Positions 48,092-60,766 of a stretch of DNA of 64,000 nt are shown here, one piece after another. The stretch lies in the NCBI GenBank assembly GCA_030063045.1, contig JAQSEB010000039.1:791501-855500 (forward strand), read 5' to 3'. Made by a program: the position numbers and the translations under genes. How positions within the stretch are numbered: position 1 is the first letter of the stretch; every line of letters starts with the position of its first letter. The DNA is from Pratylenchus scribneri. Lineage: Eukaryota; Nematoda; Chromadorea; Rhabditida; Pratylenchidae. The notes below the pieces were generated by a model. That model saw nothing but the letters and a program-made list of their open reading frames with translations. It made no database searches and was not told the origin of the DNA.

Positions 48092-51000
48092 GTTTTTTGA
48101 AATTTTTATTTTAATTACGCGAAAAATATTTATTTTTATTTTAATTTTTATTTCATATTCTTAATATTCATTCATGGGAATATTAATTCTATTAATTCTT
48201 CTTTTTATTTCATTTTACAAATTCGTATTTTAAGCTAATTCTCGTTTTAAAGTTACCGAAGGTCATTCAGATTTCTAAGTTCCTCAGAGGGCATTGTGAT
48301 TTCAATTTTCTCTCCTATAAAAGGATTCTGATTTTTGAATCCATTCCAGAAGGCTACCTATTTTGATTTCCTCCAAACCTCCCAAAAATTTTATAAATTA
48401 AACTGCTTGCCATTTAATTTCATTATCATTAAAAAGAGGGCCAATTTTGGCCATGACATTTGCATTTTCATTTTCTGCCTAATCTGATATTTCCTTGCAA
48501 AATATTTCATTCTTTTTCAAACCTAATTAAATTCTCCAAATTAAATGAGAATTCTATTATTAAAATACGATTAAAATATAAAAATTATATTTTTTCCTCT
48601 CATCATATTTTAAATTTGTGCATAAATTAATTCCCAAATGTCCAATTAATTTGGACCTTTGATAGCTTTTTTATTGTCAATAGTGGTTTACATTTATAGA
48701 AATTATTATTTTTTTATTATTCTGCCATTTAATTGGGCAAAATCTACGTTTTTTTTTCATCTGGCATTGATGAAAAAATATATGGAAATATTTTTTAATT
48801 GGTTTTCAGCGCTTTTAATATGATTAAAAACTGTTAATCTCCAATCCAATTTACCTTAAAAATATTTTGCCAAATTAATAGCAATAATTTCTCCAATTTT
48901 CATTCTAAAATGACCATTTTAGACTTCATTCAATTTTCCCTTATAACCATTATTCTCGTATTTTTATCGCATTTTTCGTAGAATTCTGCCATTGTTCTCC
49001 TGTCTCCTCACAATTCACACAATTTCGCATCATTCCCAAAATCCATTCAGGGATGCCGCTATAGACTTTTCCCGGGGTCTCATCCATAATTTTTTGCCCT
49101 TATTCAATTCACTTAATAAATAATCTTTACCATTCAATATGTGCATTTTTTTCATAGAAATAAAAACCCTTCGGGGCCATAAAAAATATGAAGATTTCTC
49201 TCTAGAGCTCTGCTTCATTTTACCCACAACTTCCGTTTTGGCTTCTTCTCCTTCTTATGCCCATATCCACCCCCACGGCCGCGTTCCTTCGGCGGCACAT
49301 CCTTTTCTCCAAAGGCAACCTAATTTGCGTCCATTCTCAATGTTAGCGAAGGGACTTTTTGGCCAAACAAAATTATATTTCACTGAAATTACCTCCTCTT
49401 TTTCCCTAGTAAATAGCTGGTTTGCCTTTCCACCTTTAAGTAAACCTTTTTTTTTGTAAAGGCAAATTGGATGAAGGAACTTTTTCCAAACTTGGGTTTT
49501 TTTCTATTCATTCATTTCTGCAACAAAACACTTTCCCCACCATCATTTAACTCAAAAAGAAAAAGCCAAGACAAAAATAGGCCTATATTTGTTTATTTTC
49601 CTCCACTCAACCAACAAATTCCCATTTTAAAAACCAACTGTCCTCCAAATTCGCATTAGCCCAAATTCAAAACCAAACATCATCCAACCATTTCCATTCA
49701 TAATCATCATTGCCAATTTGCGTCTAATTTCCATCTATCATTTTATTTTTTGGCCAATAATATGTCAATTTTTTCAATAAATAATTCATCCTTTTGGTGT
49801 TTTTTATTTTTTTCCTCCACCAACACCAACTTTAATGTGACCTTCTCCGTTCTCCCTCAATTTCCTCACTCACATCTTTGTTCCAACCGGAAATGGTAAA
49901 CGTGAATAAAAATATTATTTTACCAAAAACATTTTGCAAAAGCTATGCGCAATCCTCTTGTTCATGGAGAATGGTCAAAGACTAAAATTTTTTCCCATCC
50001 CATCCTTCTTTTATCAAAAATTCTCGAATGAATTTTCAAATTCATTTCTCGCGCCCACCCCTTTTATCCCGTGTTTTTATCCGTTGTTCATTTTCCATTC
50101 CCATGGCCATGGTCCCATCACCTCTTTTCCCCCGGCGAACATTTTTCATTCATCGGCGGCCAATGCCAATTGCCGAGGCCGAATATTGGCATTGGCATCC
50201 TCACGGAGGGATGAATCCACCGCCACCCAACATAGAGGCCAATTTAACATTTCCATTCCATTTCTCCTTTTATACATTGGAAGATGCCGCCCAAAACTTG
50301 TTAAAAGTGGTTTCCTCCATCCCTCCCTTTTCCTTTCTGTCAAATATTCACAAACAACTCATCCTCCCTCCGCCGATGGCAAAAAAGGGCTGTCAAGAAC
50401 AACGTGCCTATTTCCAATTTTCTTATCCGAATATTTTTTTTTGTAGGAAGCAGTCAATTTTGCAGCAATAAAATGCCGCAAAAATTCTGATTGATAATTT
50501 CTGCAATCTCATAAAATTATTTTTCATTTTTATAGTATTAAATTCATCATTTTATTTTCATAATATAATTTTTCCATTAACCAGACATGTCAATCAAAAT
50601 TCAAATAATAATCCTCTCTCATTTACTATTTGTATTATTTAATTTTAATCTACTTCGCAAATATTTATTACATTTTTTTGACTAATCCCTCCAATTTCCC
50701 GCATCAAAACTCATTGTTCTTTTCCTTCTAAATAAACTAATTTAAATGGAAGAATTTTTTTCGATTGAATTTGGAATGGAAATATTTCTTTCAAAATTAT
50801 TATCATATTTAAACATTATCAGGTTTGAATTTATTTCCTAGGCTTAATTTCACCCAAAAATAAGTCATCCATTTTCTCCTTTTTTTAAATCCTCAAACTT
50901 TTTTTTGCAAAAATTCATATTTTTTGGCTTCTTCTCATCATTGAATTCGGTTGAAAAAGAATATTTCTGTTCTGTTGTCTTCTTTCCCATCCAACTTTTG

Positions 51001-54000
51001 GTCAATTTTTCTTTTTTCAAGCTTCGCTGCATAAATCGGGGCCCACGCAAAAATATTCCCCCATTTTGCCAAAATATTCCCAATCCAACCAAATTTATGC
51101 TTCATCTTTCATTCTGTCCATTTCCTCGAGGGCATGCAAATTTCCCATATTAAATATTTAAAAGAGCAAATAAAAATAGGCCAAGAATATTTTCTTCTTT
51201 TCATTCTTAAAAAATCACTCTTCTTTTAATCAATTGTAAATTTTTTTGCCATGGATTATCCAATTTTAGAAGGAAGCCAATCTAAAAATTGAATGAAATT
51301 GGTCCATTTTTGGCCAAACCATATTATCCCCTCTTCATTTCCTCCTCATATTCTCGCCCGAATGCCCAATTTTTATGTTCATCCACAATGCCCAAAAAAG
51401 GCAACAATTCACTCTCCCTTCTTTATTCTGTTCACCCCCATCCTGTCCACTTTCCCAGATTCGGGAAAGAAAAACTTGGCCAAAGGAACGGCAAAGGCAG
51501 CCAAAGCCAATTTCAATTCCAGAATAGGGGAGGATGGCCACAAAGGCAAAAAAGCCATTAGTTTTGTTGGGGAAGAAGTAGACGACAATTCCACGTCCCT
51601 CTTCATCTTTTCATTCAATACCCAAAAGGAAAAAGGCAACCGGCTGACCCTCCAACAATCCAATCCAAAGTCTCGAAGAAATGTCTTTTCCACGTCCTTT
51701 TCCCCTCATTCCCTTCTCCCTTTTCCATCCTCCCCCGCTTAAGCAATTCCGCTTTTCCTCCATCCTCCAATCCCCGAAGGAGAAGCGGCTGGCTGCCTTT
51801 GAGCGGTTGGCCCAAAGAAAGGCGGCAGGCACATTGGCTGGCTATGCCCAATTTTCGGTCCGTTTGGCACAGCAATGGCAAATTAGTGCCTTTTCCGGGG
51901 CCTTTGGCCAAAAGCAGTTTTTATTTCTGTGTAAAGGCCTTCGACCCCTCAATGAATGTGAGGGTGGATGGAAATAGGCAAGAACACCCGATGAAAGGAA
52001 TTGAGGGAAATGGATGTCTTCTTTGCTCTCTCTATTCCAAACCAAGGCCAAAACCACAACCAAACAAAAAGAAGAATGTGGGACTTGACCCCAATCCATT
52101 GCCTTCTTTTTATGTGTTAACCGCAGGGAATGCCTTCGTTTTGGGCTAATTCCGCCAAGAGTGAGCCAAAAAACGTCACTGGCACTCTTTTTCTAGCATT
52201 TCCCCAAAAATCCTCCATTTTCCTTTTGGCATAATCTTCCCATCTTTTGGTTTATTCTCCTTTTTAACAACATTTTAGAAAATGAAGCCAAAAATTCAAA
52301 AATAATTTTTTATTCCCCTCATCCTCTATGATTTCAACTTCATTAGTCCAAAAAAGAACTTTTTCCCGTTTCTCATCAATTTGCACTTCCGCTCCCATAA
52401 ATGTTGGCTAATGCCTCCAAAATCCCCTTCTTCCAAAGTCCAACAATTCTCGCAGCAGTTTTCGGTCCCCAGAGTCCGTCACATCCACCCCAAATAAAGG
52501 GGGCGCAGGATGTTGTGGTTGGCAATGATGAACTGGGAATGGGGGGCATTAACGTCAATGCCGGCCGCCACCCAAATGGACAAAATGGATGGAAAGGAAG
52601 GCAAAATTGAATGAATGAACACAAAACATTTTTGGAAGAGGCCAATGGTGGCGCTTCATTTTCCCCCTCACTCACTCAATGGACCGCTCAATTGGCCCAA
52701 ACATATTTTTGAGTCCATTGACTCTTTTTCCGGTTTAGACGGCTCAATTTGTTGGGGTGGCTTCATTTTGTCTATTCTGTTCCCCAACAAAAAGTTAGGC
52801 TTCTCATTCCCAGTCCCAGTCCTGGAATTGGCATTTTTCGGCATAAAAAAGTCATCGCATTTTTTTGTCCCTCATCATCGTTTCGGCATTCCCTTGCTTC
52901 CTTTCCACGTTTTACGGACGGTCGCCTCTGCCACAATGTTGGCCACTTTTCTGCGCCTTCCCATCCTCCTTTCCCATTTTCCGCTCTTTAAAATTGCCTA
53001 ATTTGATTTGCCGCCACAAACGACCGTTGGGGATTCCTCCTCCAGGCGAATTCGCCTCCTTCGTTTATTCCCGCTTGAACGCCGTCCCTCCACAGTTTTT
53101 TGTGAGGCCGGAACGAAGAATGAATTTTTCAAAGCCGCTTAAGCCCCGTTCTCCCCATTTATTCCTTTTGCTTCGACTTCCCTATTCTCATATTTTCTTT
53201 TCGAGAATATTTTCCTAATTTTCCGCCTTTTCCACCCATCGTTAATTCTCCAAAAAGCCGCTTTTTTGCTAGCTAAAAATTTTGCCACTAAATTGGATGA
53301 AATGGCAAAAAGGACTTCTTCTTCCTTCATATTCAATCATGGATTTCAATTTTCCATTTCCATTGTCACATTCATTTTCAAATTCGTTTCCTTCATCTCA
53401 TCAGCCAGAAAATTTTAGCCAAAAATGGTTTTTTGCTGTTTACTTAGCCTTTTTTGTTGTTTTTGGCATCTTTTCAATATCACTGTGAGCAACCAAACAT
53501 TTACACCGGAAAATATTGCCTTTTAGGGAACAGAATGGAGCCATTTTCACAATAAAAGTCACAATAAAGGGAATGACGCACTTTTGGAAAAAGTGCAAAT
53601 TTTCTCATTGCTATTCTTTTGCCAAATTTAATTCCAACCAAAAATTATAATGTAAATCTTCTTTCAAGTAAAATATTCATACAGACAATTCTGTTACTTA
53701 TTACTATAATAATAATTAATTATTCATATTCACCCACCTAAAATTGAAAATAATCCTCCTCTCCATATTCCCTTAATCCCTTTTCCCCACCACCATTCAA
53801 TGTGTAAATCATAGCAATTATCTTTGCTTCAACAATGCAAAGGAAGTACTAAATTAACTATTTTAATATTTGATGTGAGAGAATTATTATAAATTTCGTA
53901 CAAACTTCAGTTAACATTTTTCCATATTTATATTTAATTTTCAGCTTTAATTTTAAATATATTCGTTGATCTCATTTTCACATTCCTTCCGTACTAAAAT

Positions 54001-54051
54001 ATTTTCTCCACCAAATGATCAAATTTTTGAATAATTTGCTGATTAAATTGA
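48092..54051 (+). other. Long pyrimidine-rich gap or intron before the third start
   Basis: About 6 kb without a supported exon. The plus strand is again C/T-rich (for example 50.0-50.4 and 51.3-51.8 kb), and ORFs here are low-complexity and often overlap on both strands. A strong acceptor-like TTAATTTTCAG ends at about 53944, some 107 bp before the ATG at 54052, and could be a trans-splice or 5' UTR splice site for the third N-terminal block. Confidence 0.45.
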
Positions 54052-55816
54052 ATGGCTTCACCAAAAAGTCCACCGCCTCCATTGAACTGCAGCAATCATA
54101 GAAACGGCGAAATTCCACAAAAATCACCAACATTTTATGCAAACGGCATTTCCATTTTAAATGGCAAAAGCAAATTCACTTCAACGATAAATGAGGACAA
54201 CCAAAAAGAAAGCCAAAAAAGTCAGATGAAAAAAGTGGACTCGGATAAAAAGCCAAAAGCAAATAAAAAGGAGGCGGACATTGAAGCAGCAGAAAAGATC
54301 CAAAATGGACCAACAGAAACTCCAAAAATGGCCCAAAACAATCACCGGCATATTCTTCAAGAAAGAAGGAGGGACAGTGGTGGCCTCACAATTGTGCCAT
54401 TGTTGATTCCGAATAATAATAATGGTGGCCAAGTCGATTGTTCTCCATCCCCTTCATCCATTCAACATTCTCCACTTTCCATTGACCCATCCTCGCCGAA
54501 CAGTGATCAAAGCAGCAGCCGAAAGGAATCCTCTGTTGGAGGCCCTTCCAATTCTGGCGAACCAATCACCTCATCCACAACTTGCCATGGCCGTATTCTT
54601 CCCCATCAAACATCCCAAGGCCTCCTATTCGTCCCAGAACAGCGTCGAATTTCCACTGTTTCCGGCCATTCCGTTCATTCTTGTCCAAGTGAAATTTACA
54701 AAGAAGCAGCCGGTAACCGAGATGGCCAAGGAGGGTCGGGCGAAGGTTCCCCGGTGATTGGCCAAACTGATTGTGAGGAGGCGGATGAAGAGGCCGACGA
54801 ATTCCAAGTGCTAATCCATTCCCCATCCAATTCCACCGGGCCAAGTCGAAACGCATCACCGAGAGCGCAAGCCGCCTGCGAAGCCTATTCTCGCGTTTAT
54901 GGCAGTGGCGCCATGCTTTACGGCCAACAACACTTCCTTCATAATGAGCAAAGTGGCCATGGGCCCAGATTGAGTGTTGGGAATCGGCCAAGACCCGAAC
55001 GAAGTCCTCCCCATTCTGCAAATGGAACAGGTAAATTCTAGAAATATTTCATACTTTTATCTAATAACGCCTTAGGCAATTCTCCGCCTGATTTGAGTCG
55101 ACGTCGTTCCGTGCATACGGGTGCTCCGGCCATTGCCTTCCGTTCCTCTTTGTGTTTTGCTGCCGCCGTTGCCGGTGTTCAAGCCGGCAAAATGTCGGCA
55201 TTTCCAATGGTTCAGCCAACTCCATCTGTCCGATATCCAGCACCCCGTCATCGACCATTCCAACGACGTTCTTCCCAGCCAATTATCAATGTTGCCGCCG
55301 GGATGGCATTTTTGCATAATCGTCAAGGCGGAGGTCGCCAATTGCCTATTAACCATTTGACTGGGTTAAAAACGAACAGTCAACATCGATTCAGTGTTGG
55401 TCAAGTGAATGATGAAGGCGGAAGTGGGAATAGCGGAAATGGAGGGGAACAAACGCCAGGCACTGCCACAGTGCCAACAATGAGCAAACGGGTTAGCTGG
55501 CTTTCGATGAAGAGTCTACAAGATTGCTCCCATCATTTGCCGGGTGGAATTGATCCACAACAATCGGCAACAATATTTGGTGGAAACATTAATCGACCAA
55601 AGAAACGGGACAGCGGCGTCTTAATTGAAACGGGTTCCGGAAAGGATTCAAAGCTGTGCGAAACACGCTCAAACAGCCAGCTGGGCAGTTTACTTCAATT
55701 GAACAACAGCAGCACACTTTTTGGGGGATTAGATGAAATGACCGTTGGTGGAGGGTATGATCCGTTGGAATGTCCGGATACACCACCAATTGATACGATG
55801 AGTTGGAGCAATATTG
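54052..55816 (+). CDS. SLC4A11-like transporter, alternative N-terminal exon block 3
   Basis: Two large exons (54052-55030 and 55076-55816) encode 573 residues from MASPKSPPPPLNCSNHRNGE. A stop codon lies immediately upstream in frame. The region is Ser/Pro/Asn-rich and Lys/Glu-rich near the start, with ERRRDSGGL, HQTSQGLLFVPEQRRIS, DLSRRRSVHTG and SKRVSWLSMKSL as likely kinase-type sites, and an acidic stretch DCEEADEEADEF. No domain is recognised. It ends SWSNI and G in phase 1 and joins the common exon at 55980 after a 163-nt intron; this is the closest and so the best supported N-terminus of the three. The resulting protein would be about 1,356 residues; human SLC4A11 is about 891. Confidence 0.75.
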
Positions 55817-55979
55817 GTAGGAAAATGAAGAAAGGAATTGGTCAAGGAACACATTTACAAAATATTTTCATTCAATTCATTTCCTTCTTCTTATCTCATC
55901 TATCATCTTCTCCAAAGATTAAATAAAATCAAAAAATATTAATTATTAAAATAATTATTTATTTATTTATTCATCGCAG

Positions 55980-58900
55980 ATGAATTCGACAATGTGACGT
56001 TGATGTATTCGAAGCATGAGAAGATTCCGATGAAGGATTTTGGCTCGGAAATTCGTGCCACAATGGACATTGATCATTTGTTGAATAAAGCAGTTTTATT
56101 GCTGGATTTGCAGGAAACTTCGCTGGAGGAAATTTTTGCCAAGTAAAAATTGGACACTTTTAAGGCAAATAATCGAGAAATTTAAAGAATTATCCACGAA
56201 ATGGACATCCAAGAGCCGGAATTCACCAGTGAACAAGTCCGCTCCGTATTATTCACACAGGATGCTGGCAATCAATGTGAGGAGAATATTTTTGTTGATA
56301 ATTCCTAAAATTAAAATTGACCATTTTTCAGTCCACATTTTGAGTCGAACTGTTCAAAGCATTTGCACAACTGGCACCGTTGGAGGGACATTCGATTATG
56401 ATCAAACATGGATTTGCGCTTTGTAATAAATTGAATTTAATAATTTAATTAAAATTAATATTGAAGATGTATGCTCAACACCGTCCAGCATCGTCATGTT
56501 GCAATTGCGCGTCTTTCGCACCCAACAAATTTGGGTCGAACAATGCAGGATTTGCGTTTCATCATCATCGTGATTGCTCCATCCCGAGCGGTGCAAATTA
56601 ATTTTATTTAATTGTTATTATTAATTTATTTATATTCAGAAAGGAACAAAAACGGCATTGGAAACGACGCGAACATTCGCCACACTTTTTGCCGATATGG
56701 ACATTCGGCAACGGCTGGTGATGACCAATTCCGTGGAATCATTCCGAGCAACATTGCTGGAGGCAGCAAAGGAATTGGCCATGGAACAATCGCAATGGCG
56801 TGAACGAAAGGCATCAATTCACTTGAGCCAAGCAAAAGAACAAGTGGTCAGTTTTTGGATGGACTTTATTTTCATTCCGGAAAGAATTCTGATTTTCATT
56901 CCGGAAAGAATTCTGATTTTCATTCCGGAAAGAATTCTGATTTTCATTCCGGAAACAATTCTGATTTTCATTCCGGAAAGAATTCTGATTCTCATTCTGG
57001 AAAGAATTCTGATTTTCATTCCGGAAAGAATTCTGATTTTCATTCCGGAAACAATTCTGATTTTCATTCCGGAAACAATTCTGATTTTCATTCCGGAAAC
57101 AATTCTGATTTTCATTCCGGAAACAATTCTGATTTTCATTCCGGAAACAATTCTGATTTTCATTCCGGAAACAATTCTGATTTTCATTCCGGAAACAATT
57201 CTGATTTTCATTCCGGAAAGAATTCTGATTTTCATTCCGGAAAGAATTCTGATTTTCATTCCGGAAAGAATTCTGATTCTCATTCCGGAAAGAATTCTGA
57301 TTTTCATTCCGGAAAGAATTCTGATTTTCATTCCGGAAAGAATTCTGATTCTCATTCCGGAAAGAATTCTGATTTTCATTCCGGAAAGAATTCTGATTCT
57401 CATTCCGGAAAGAATTCTGATTCTCATTCCGGAAAGAATTCTGATTTTCATTCCGGAAACAATTCTGATTTTCATTCCGGAAACAATTCTGATTTTCATT
57501 CCGGAAACAATTCTGATTTTCATTCCGGAAACAATTCTGATTTTCATTCCGGAAACAATTCTGATTTTCATTCCGGAAAGAATTCTGATTTTCATTCCGG
57601 AAAGAATTCTGATTTTCATTCCGGAAAGAATTCTGATTTTCATTCCGGAAACAATTCTGATTTTCATTCCGGAAAGAATTCTGATTCTCATTCCGGAAAG
57701 AATTCTGATTTTCATTCCGGAAACAATTCTGATTTTCATTCCGGAAAGAATTCTGATTTTCATTCCGGAAAGAATTCTGATTTTCATTCCGGAAAGAATT
57801 CTGATTTTCATTCCGGAAAGAATTCTGATTCTCATTCCGGAAAGAATTCTGATTTTCATTCCGGAAAGAATTCTGATTCTCATTCCGGAAAGAATTCTGA
57901 TTCTCATTCCGGAAAGAATTCTGATTTTCATTCCGGAAAGAATTTTTGAAATTTTCAGTTTGGCCTTGGAAAATTCTTCCCATTCCGTGGCCTCTTTGAG
58001 GATTTCAAAAGGCGTAAGAAGCATTATGTGACGGATTATTTGGATGGTAAGCGAAAATTAAATTAATTTTAATTCAAAAACCTATCTAAATTAGGTCTAC
58101 GAGGACATCGGACCATCCAAAAAATGTTCTCCTCAATAATTTTCCTCTATTTTGCCTGTCTTCTCCCAGCCATTGCTTTCGGTGTGCTCAACGACGACAA
58201 TACGGGCGGCGGCATAAATGTCCGCAAAGGAATTCTGGCTCAGGTGTCGAAAATATGCCACTTCAAAAAACCCATTATTTTATAGGCAATTGGCGGCATT
58301 TTCTTTGCCGCATTCGGCGGTCAGCCAATGATAATTCTACTCACCACAGTGCCATTGGCAATTTACATCAAAGTGATCTATAGGATATCGGAATCTTTGG
58401 GCTACGATTTTTTCGCCATGTATGCCTGTGTTGGACTATGGTGCCAATTCTTTTTGGTGGTCTATTCGGCCACTGAACTGTGCAGTTTAATGAAATTGGC
58501 GACAAGATCAGCGGAGGAAATGTTTTCACTGTTCATTGCAATTGCCTTTGCCGTGGAAAGTGTCCGAGCCATTCACACAAGTAATCAAAATGAATTTTGT
58601 AAATTGAATTAATCCGTATTTTGTGCAGGTTTCGTTGGCAATTATCAAAGTTGTGCCGATCCAGAGACCCTTTCGGAAGCGATGGCAGTGGCGGCGGCCA
58701 GAAGGCAGCAACAAATGAATTTACAGCAGAATATTTCGCTGATACAGAAAATTGTGAATCCAGAATTGCAACATAACATCACTCAGGTGAATTCATTTTC
58801 CCAATCAATGTATCCAATTCTTGATTCAATCAGATTGAAAGTGACATTGGCTGCCATCGGGACACCTCAATCCTCTATCTTTTGCTCATGTTTGGCACAC

Positions 58901-60044
58901 TTTGGCTCGCACTATTCCTCTATAATTTTCGTAAAACTCCATATTTGACGCGTTCTCGACGGGAATGGCTCGCTGATTATGCACTGCCCGCATCCGTCCT
59001 CATTATGTCCTTTATCGGTGCCTACACATTCAGCGAAATTGACAGTACGAAAAATCATTTAAAAATGAATATATATTCATTTTTTTGCAGAGGACATGTT
59101 CAAAATGCGTCCCGAAATTCCCCTCTTTCGCATTCCCGAATTCTGGCGCCTTTCTTGGCAAGCAATTTTTGTTTGCTTTCTTCTCGGCTTCTTCCTCTCT
59201 TTCCTATTCTACATGGACCAAAACATTTGTTCTGCCATTGTTAACAATAATCAGAATAAATTGAAGAAGGGAAGTGCCCAACATTTGGACCTATTCGTTG
59301 TGGCCGTTCTCAACACCGTTTGTGCCACAATAAAATCATTCATTAAGTGTATTTTAGTTCCTCTCCATTGTTGGCCTCCCATGGATGCATGGAGCATTGC
59401 CGCATTCCCCTTTGCATGTCAGGGCATTGGCCGATGTGGAAGAACGAGTCGCCCAAGGGCATGTCCATGAAGTGTAAGTCCGCCCAAAAATGGAGCCAAC
59501 TTTTATAACCCCCCTTTATAGGATAATGAATGTGCGCGAAACACGGTTGGCCACATTGATAGCGCATATGCTGATTTTGGCCTCTACCTTCTTTTTGCTC
59601 CCATTTCCCCTTCAATGGATTCCCACCTCCGTTTTGCATGGCCTCTTCCTATATATGGCATTCACTTCGTTGACCGGCAATGAAATGGTCGAACGATTGT
59701 TGCTTTTGATTACGGAACAAGTGAGAGAGTAATATTCAAATTAAATTGACCAACAATTTTGCAGCAAGCCTATCCACCCACACATTATATTCGGCGGGTG
59801 CCCCAACGGAAAGTCCACCTGTTCACCACATGCCAAATCATTCAATTGTTCATTCTTTGCTTCATCGGCTTCAGCCCTTATCCCTTCATCGAAATGGTCT
59901 TTCCCATTGTCTGCTTTTGTTTCTTGCCCATTCGGTTTGGCCATAAAAAACAATTTTAATTAAATTCAGCCAATTTTCAGACATGTCCTAATACCTCGGC
60001 TGATTGATTACAAATATTTGGATGCGTTAGATGGAAAACATTAG
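55980..60044 (+). CDS. SLC4A11-like (BTR1/NaBC1) membrane transporter core
   Basis: Fifteen exons: 55980-56142, 56188-56276, 56332-56422, 56467-56590, 56640-56846, 57959-58046, 58095-58243, 58286-58580, 58629-58786, 58834-59044, 59091-59317, 59358-59473, 59522-59720, 59765-59934 and 59981-60044. Together they give 783 residues. The cytoplasmic domain ([38 protein letters not shown]) is followed by the membrane domain: [94 protein letters not shown] and [18 protein letters not shown], ending [13 protein letters not shown]. These match SLC4A11 rather than the anion exchangers. Human SLC4A11 carries H+/OH- (and reported Na+, NH3 and water) across the plasma membrane. Potential N-glycosylation NIT lies in the loop after exon 11. 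All exon phases close. Confidence 0.9.
56869..57948. repeat. 24-bp tandem repeat (45 units) in an SLC4A11 intron
   Basis: The unit is TTTTCATTCCGGAAAGAATTCTGA with start positions exactly 24 bp apart from 56869 to 57925, 44 full steps without a single insertion or deletion. Variation is limited to a few sites: AAAG or AAAC before AATTC, TTTT or TTCT before CATT, and one TTCTGG for TTCCGG. Each unit holds two palindromes, TTCCGGAA and GAATTC. Because 24 is divisible by three, several frames stay open through it and create long spurious ORFs on both strands. It fills nearly all of the 1,112-nt intron 56847-57958. Confidence 0.95.
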
Positions 60045-60766
60045 CCCAAAATCGGAGGAAGCCGCCTCGAGAATTCAACAAATAATTCTTTCCATCAAAA
60101 AAATATCATCCCAATATCCCCATCCACTCCATTCATTTATAAAATCTAGTCTTTTATTTTTGTTATTTTCCCAGAAAAAGGAGCTTGCACTCAATTTTGT
60201 ACATTTTCATTCTCTCATAAATTACGGACAATTTCCTCCCGAAAAAGAGAATTTATATTGTGACAATTTCATAAAATTTTTCGGAATGACTACGCGTTTC
60301 TCATCATGAAACTTTTTGTATTTTCCCCACCTTTTCCGGTGTCAAATCAATTTTTTTTATTGAAAATTTCTAGTCTCTTTTCCATTTTCAAACACATCTC
60401 ATTTTATAGAAATTTTTATTTTTCACAATTTTTATTTTTATACATAGTAACGAACATTCATTTTAATTGAAATAAAAATTTTAAATATTAATTTTGAATA
60501 CCCGTGATTTTAAAAATTATTTATTTGAAGAAAAGTCTATAAAAAATTACACTCCGCTACAGGGAATCGAACTTTCATCCTATTGCAAAAGTCAATGACT
60601 TTACCGCTTGAGCTATCCAGTCCTAGTGGATCTTCCGCAAAAATAAACATATTGTAAAAATAAAAATCTTCATTTATGCCAAACAAAAATGTGAATAAGA
60701 TAGTGAAGTGGTCTCCAAATTTTTTTAAATAAATTAAATAGTCATCCATAAATATTGTCCTTTTCA
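60045..60766. other. Tail-to-tail spacer between the transporter and csn-4
   Basis: Both genes end here, so the two polyadenylation regions must be within about 720 bp. The only structured part is the tRNA-like sequence at 60550-60627. The ORF at 60031-60309 starts within the transporter's last exon region in another frame and is not supported. Confidence 0.5.
60550..60627 (-). pseudogene. tRNA-like sequence (degenerate)
   Basis: Read on the minus strand it has an A-box-like TAGCTCAAGCGGTAAAG, a segment ATTGACTTTTGCAAT that could be an anticodon arm with TTT, and a B-box GTTCGATTCCC. The acceptor, anticodon and T stems do not pair well, so a working tRNA is unlikely. It may be a decayed tRNA (Lys-like) or the tRNA-derived head of a SINE. 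Confidence 0.45.

Noticed and set aside
56869..57948. Repeat array resembling a CRISPR array
   Set aside because: The units are contiguous, with no unique spacers, and the genome is eukaryotic.
56814..58024. Very long ORFs (about 360-460 codons) on both strands across 56.8-58.0 kb
   Set aside because: They are produced by a 24-bp tandem repeat whose unit is a multiple of three and lacks stops in several frames; the region is an intron between two transporter exons.
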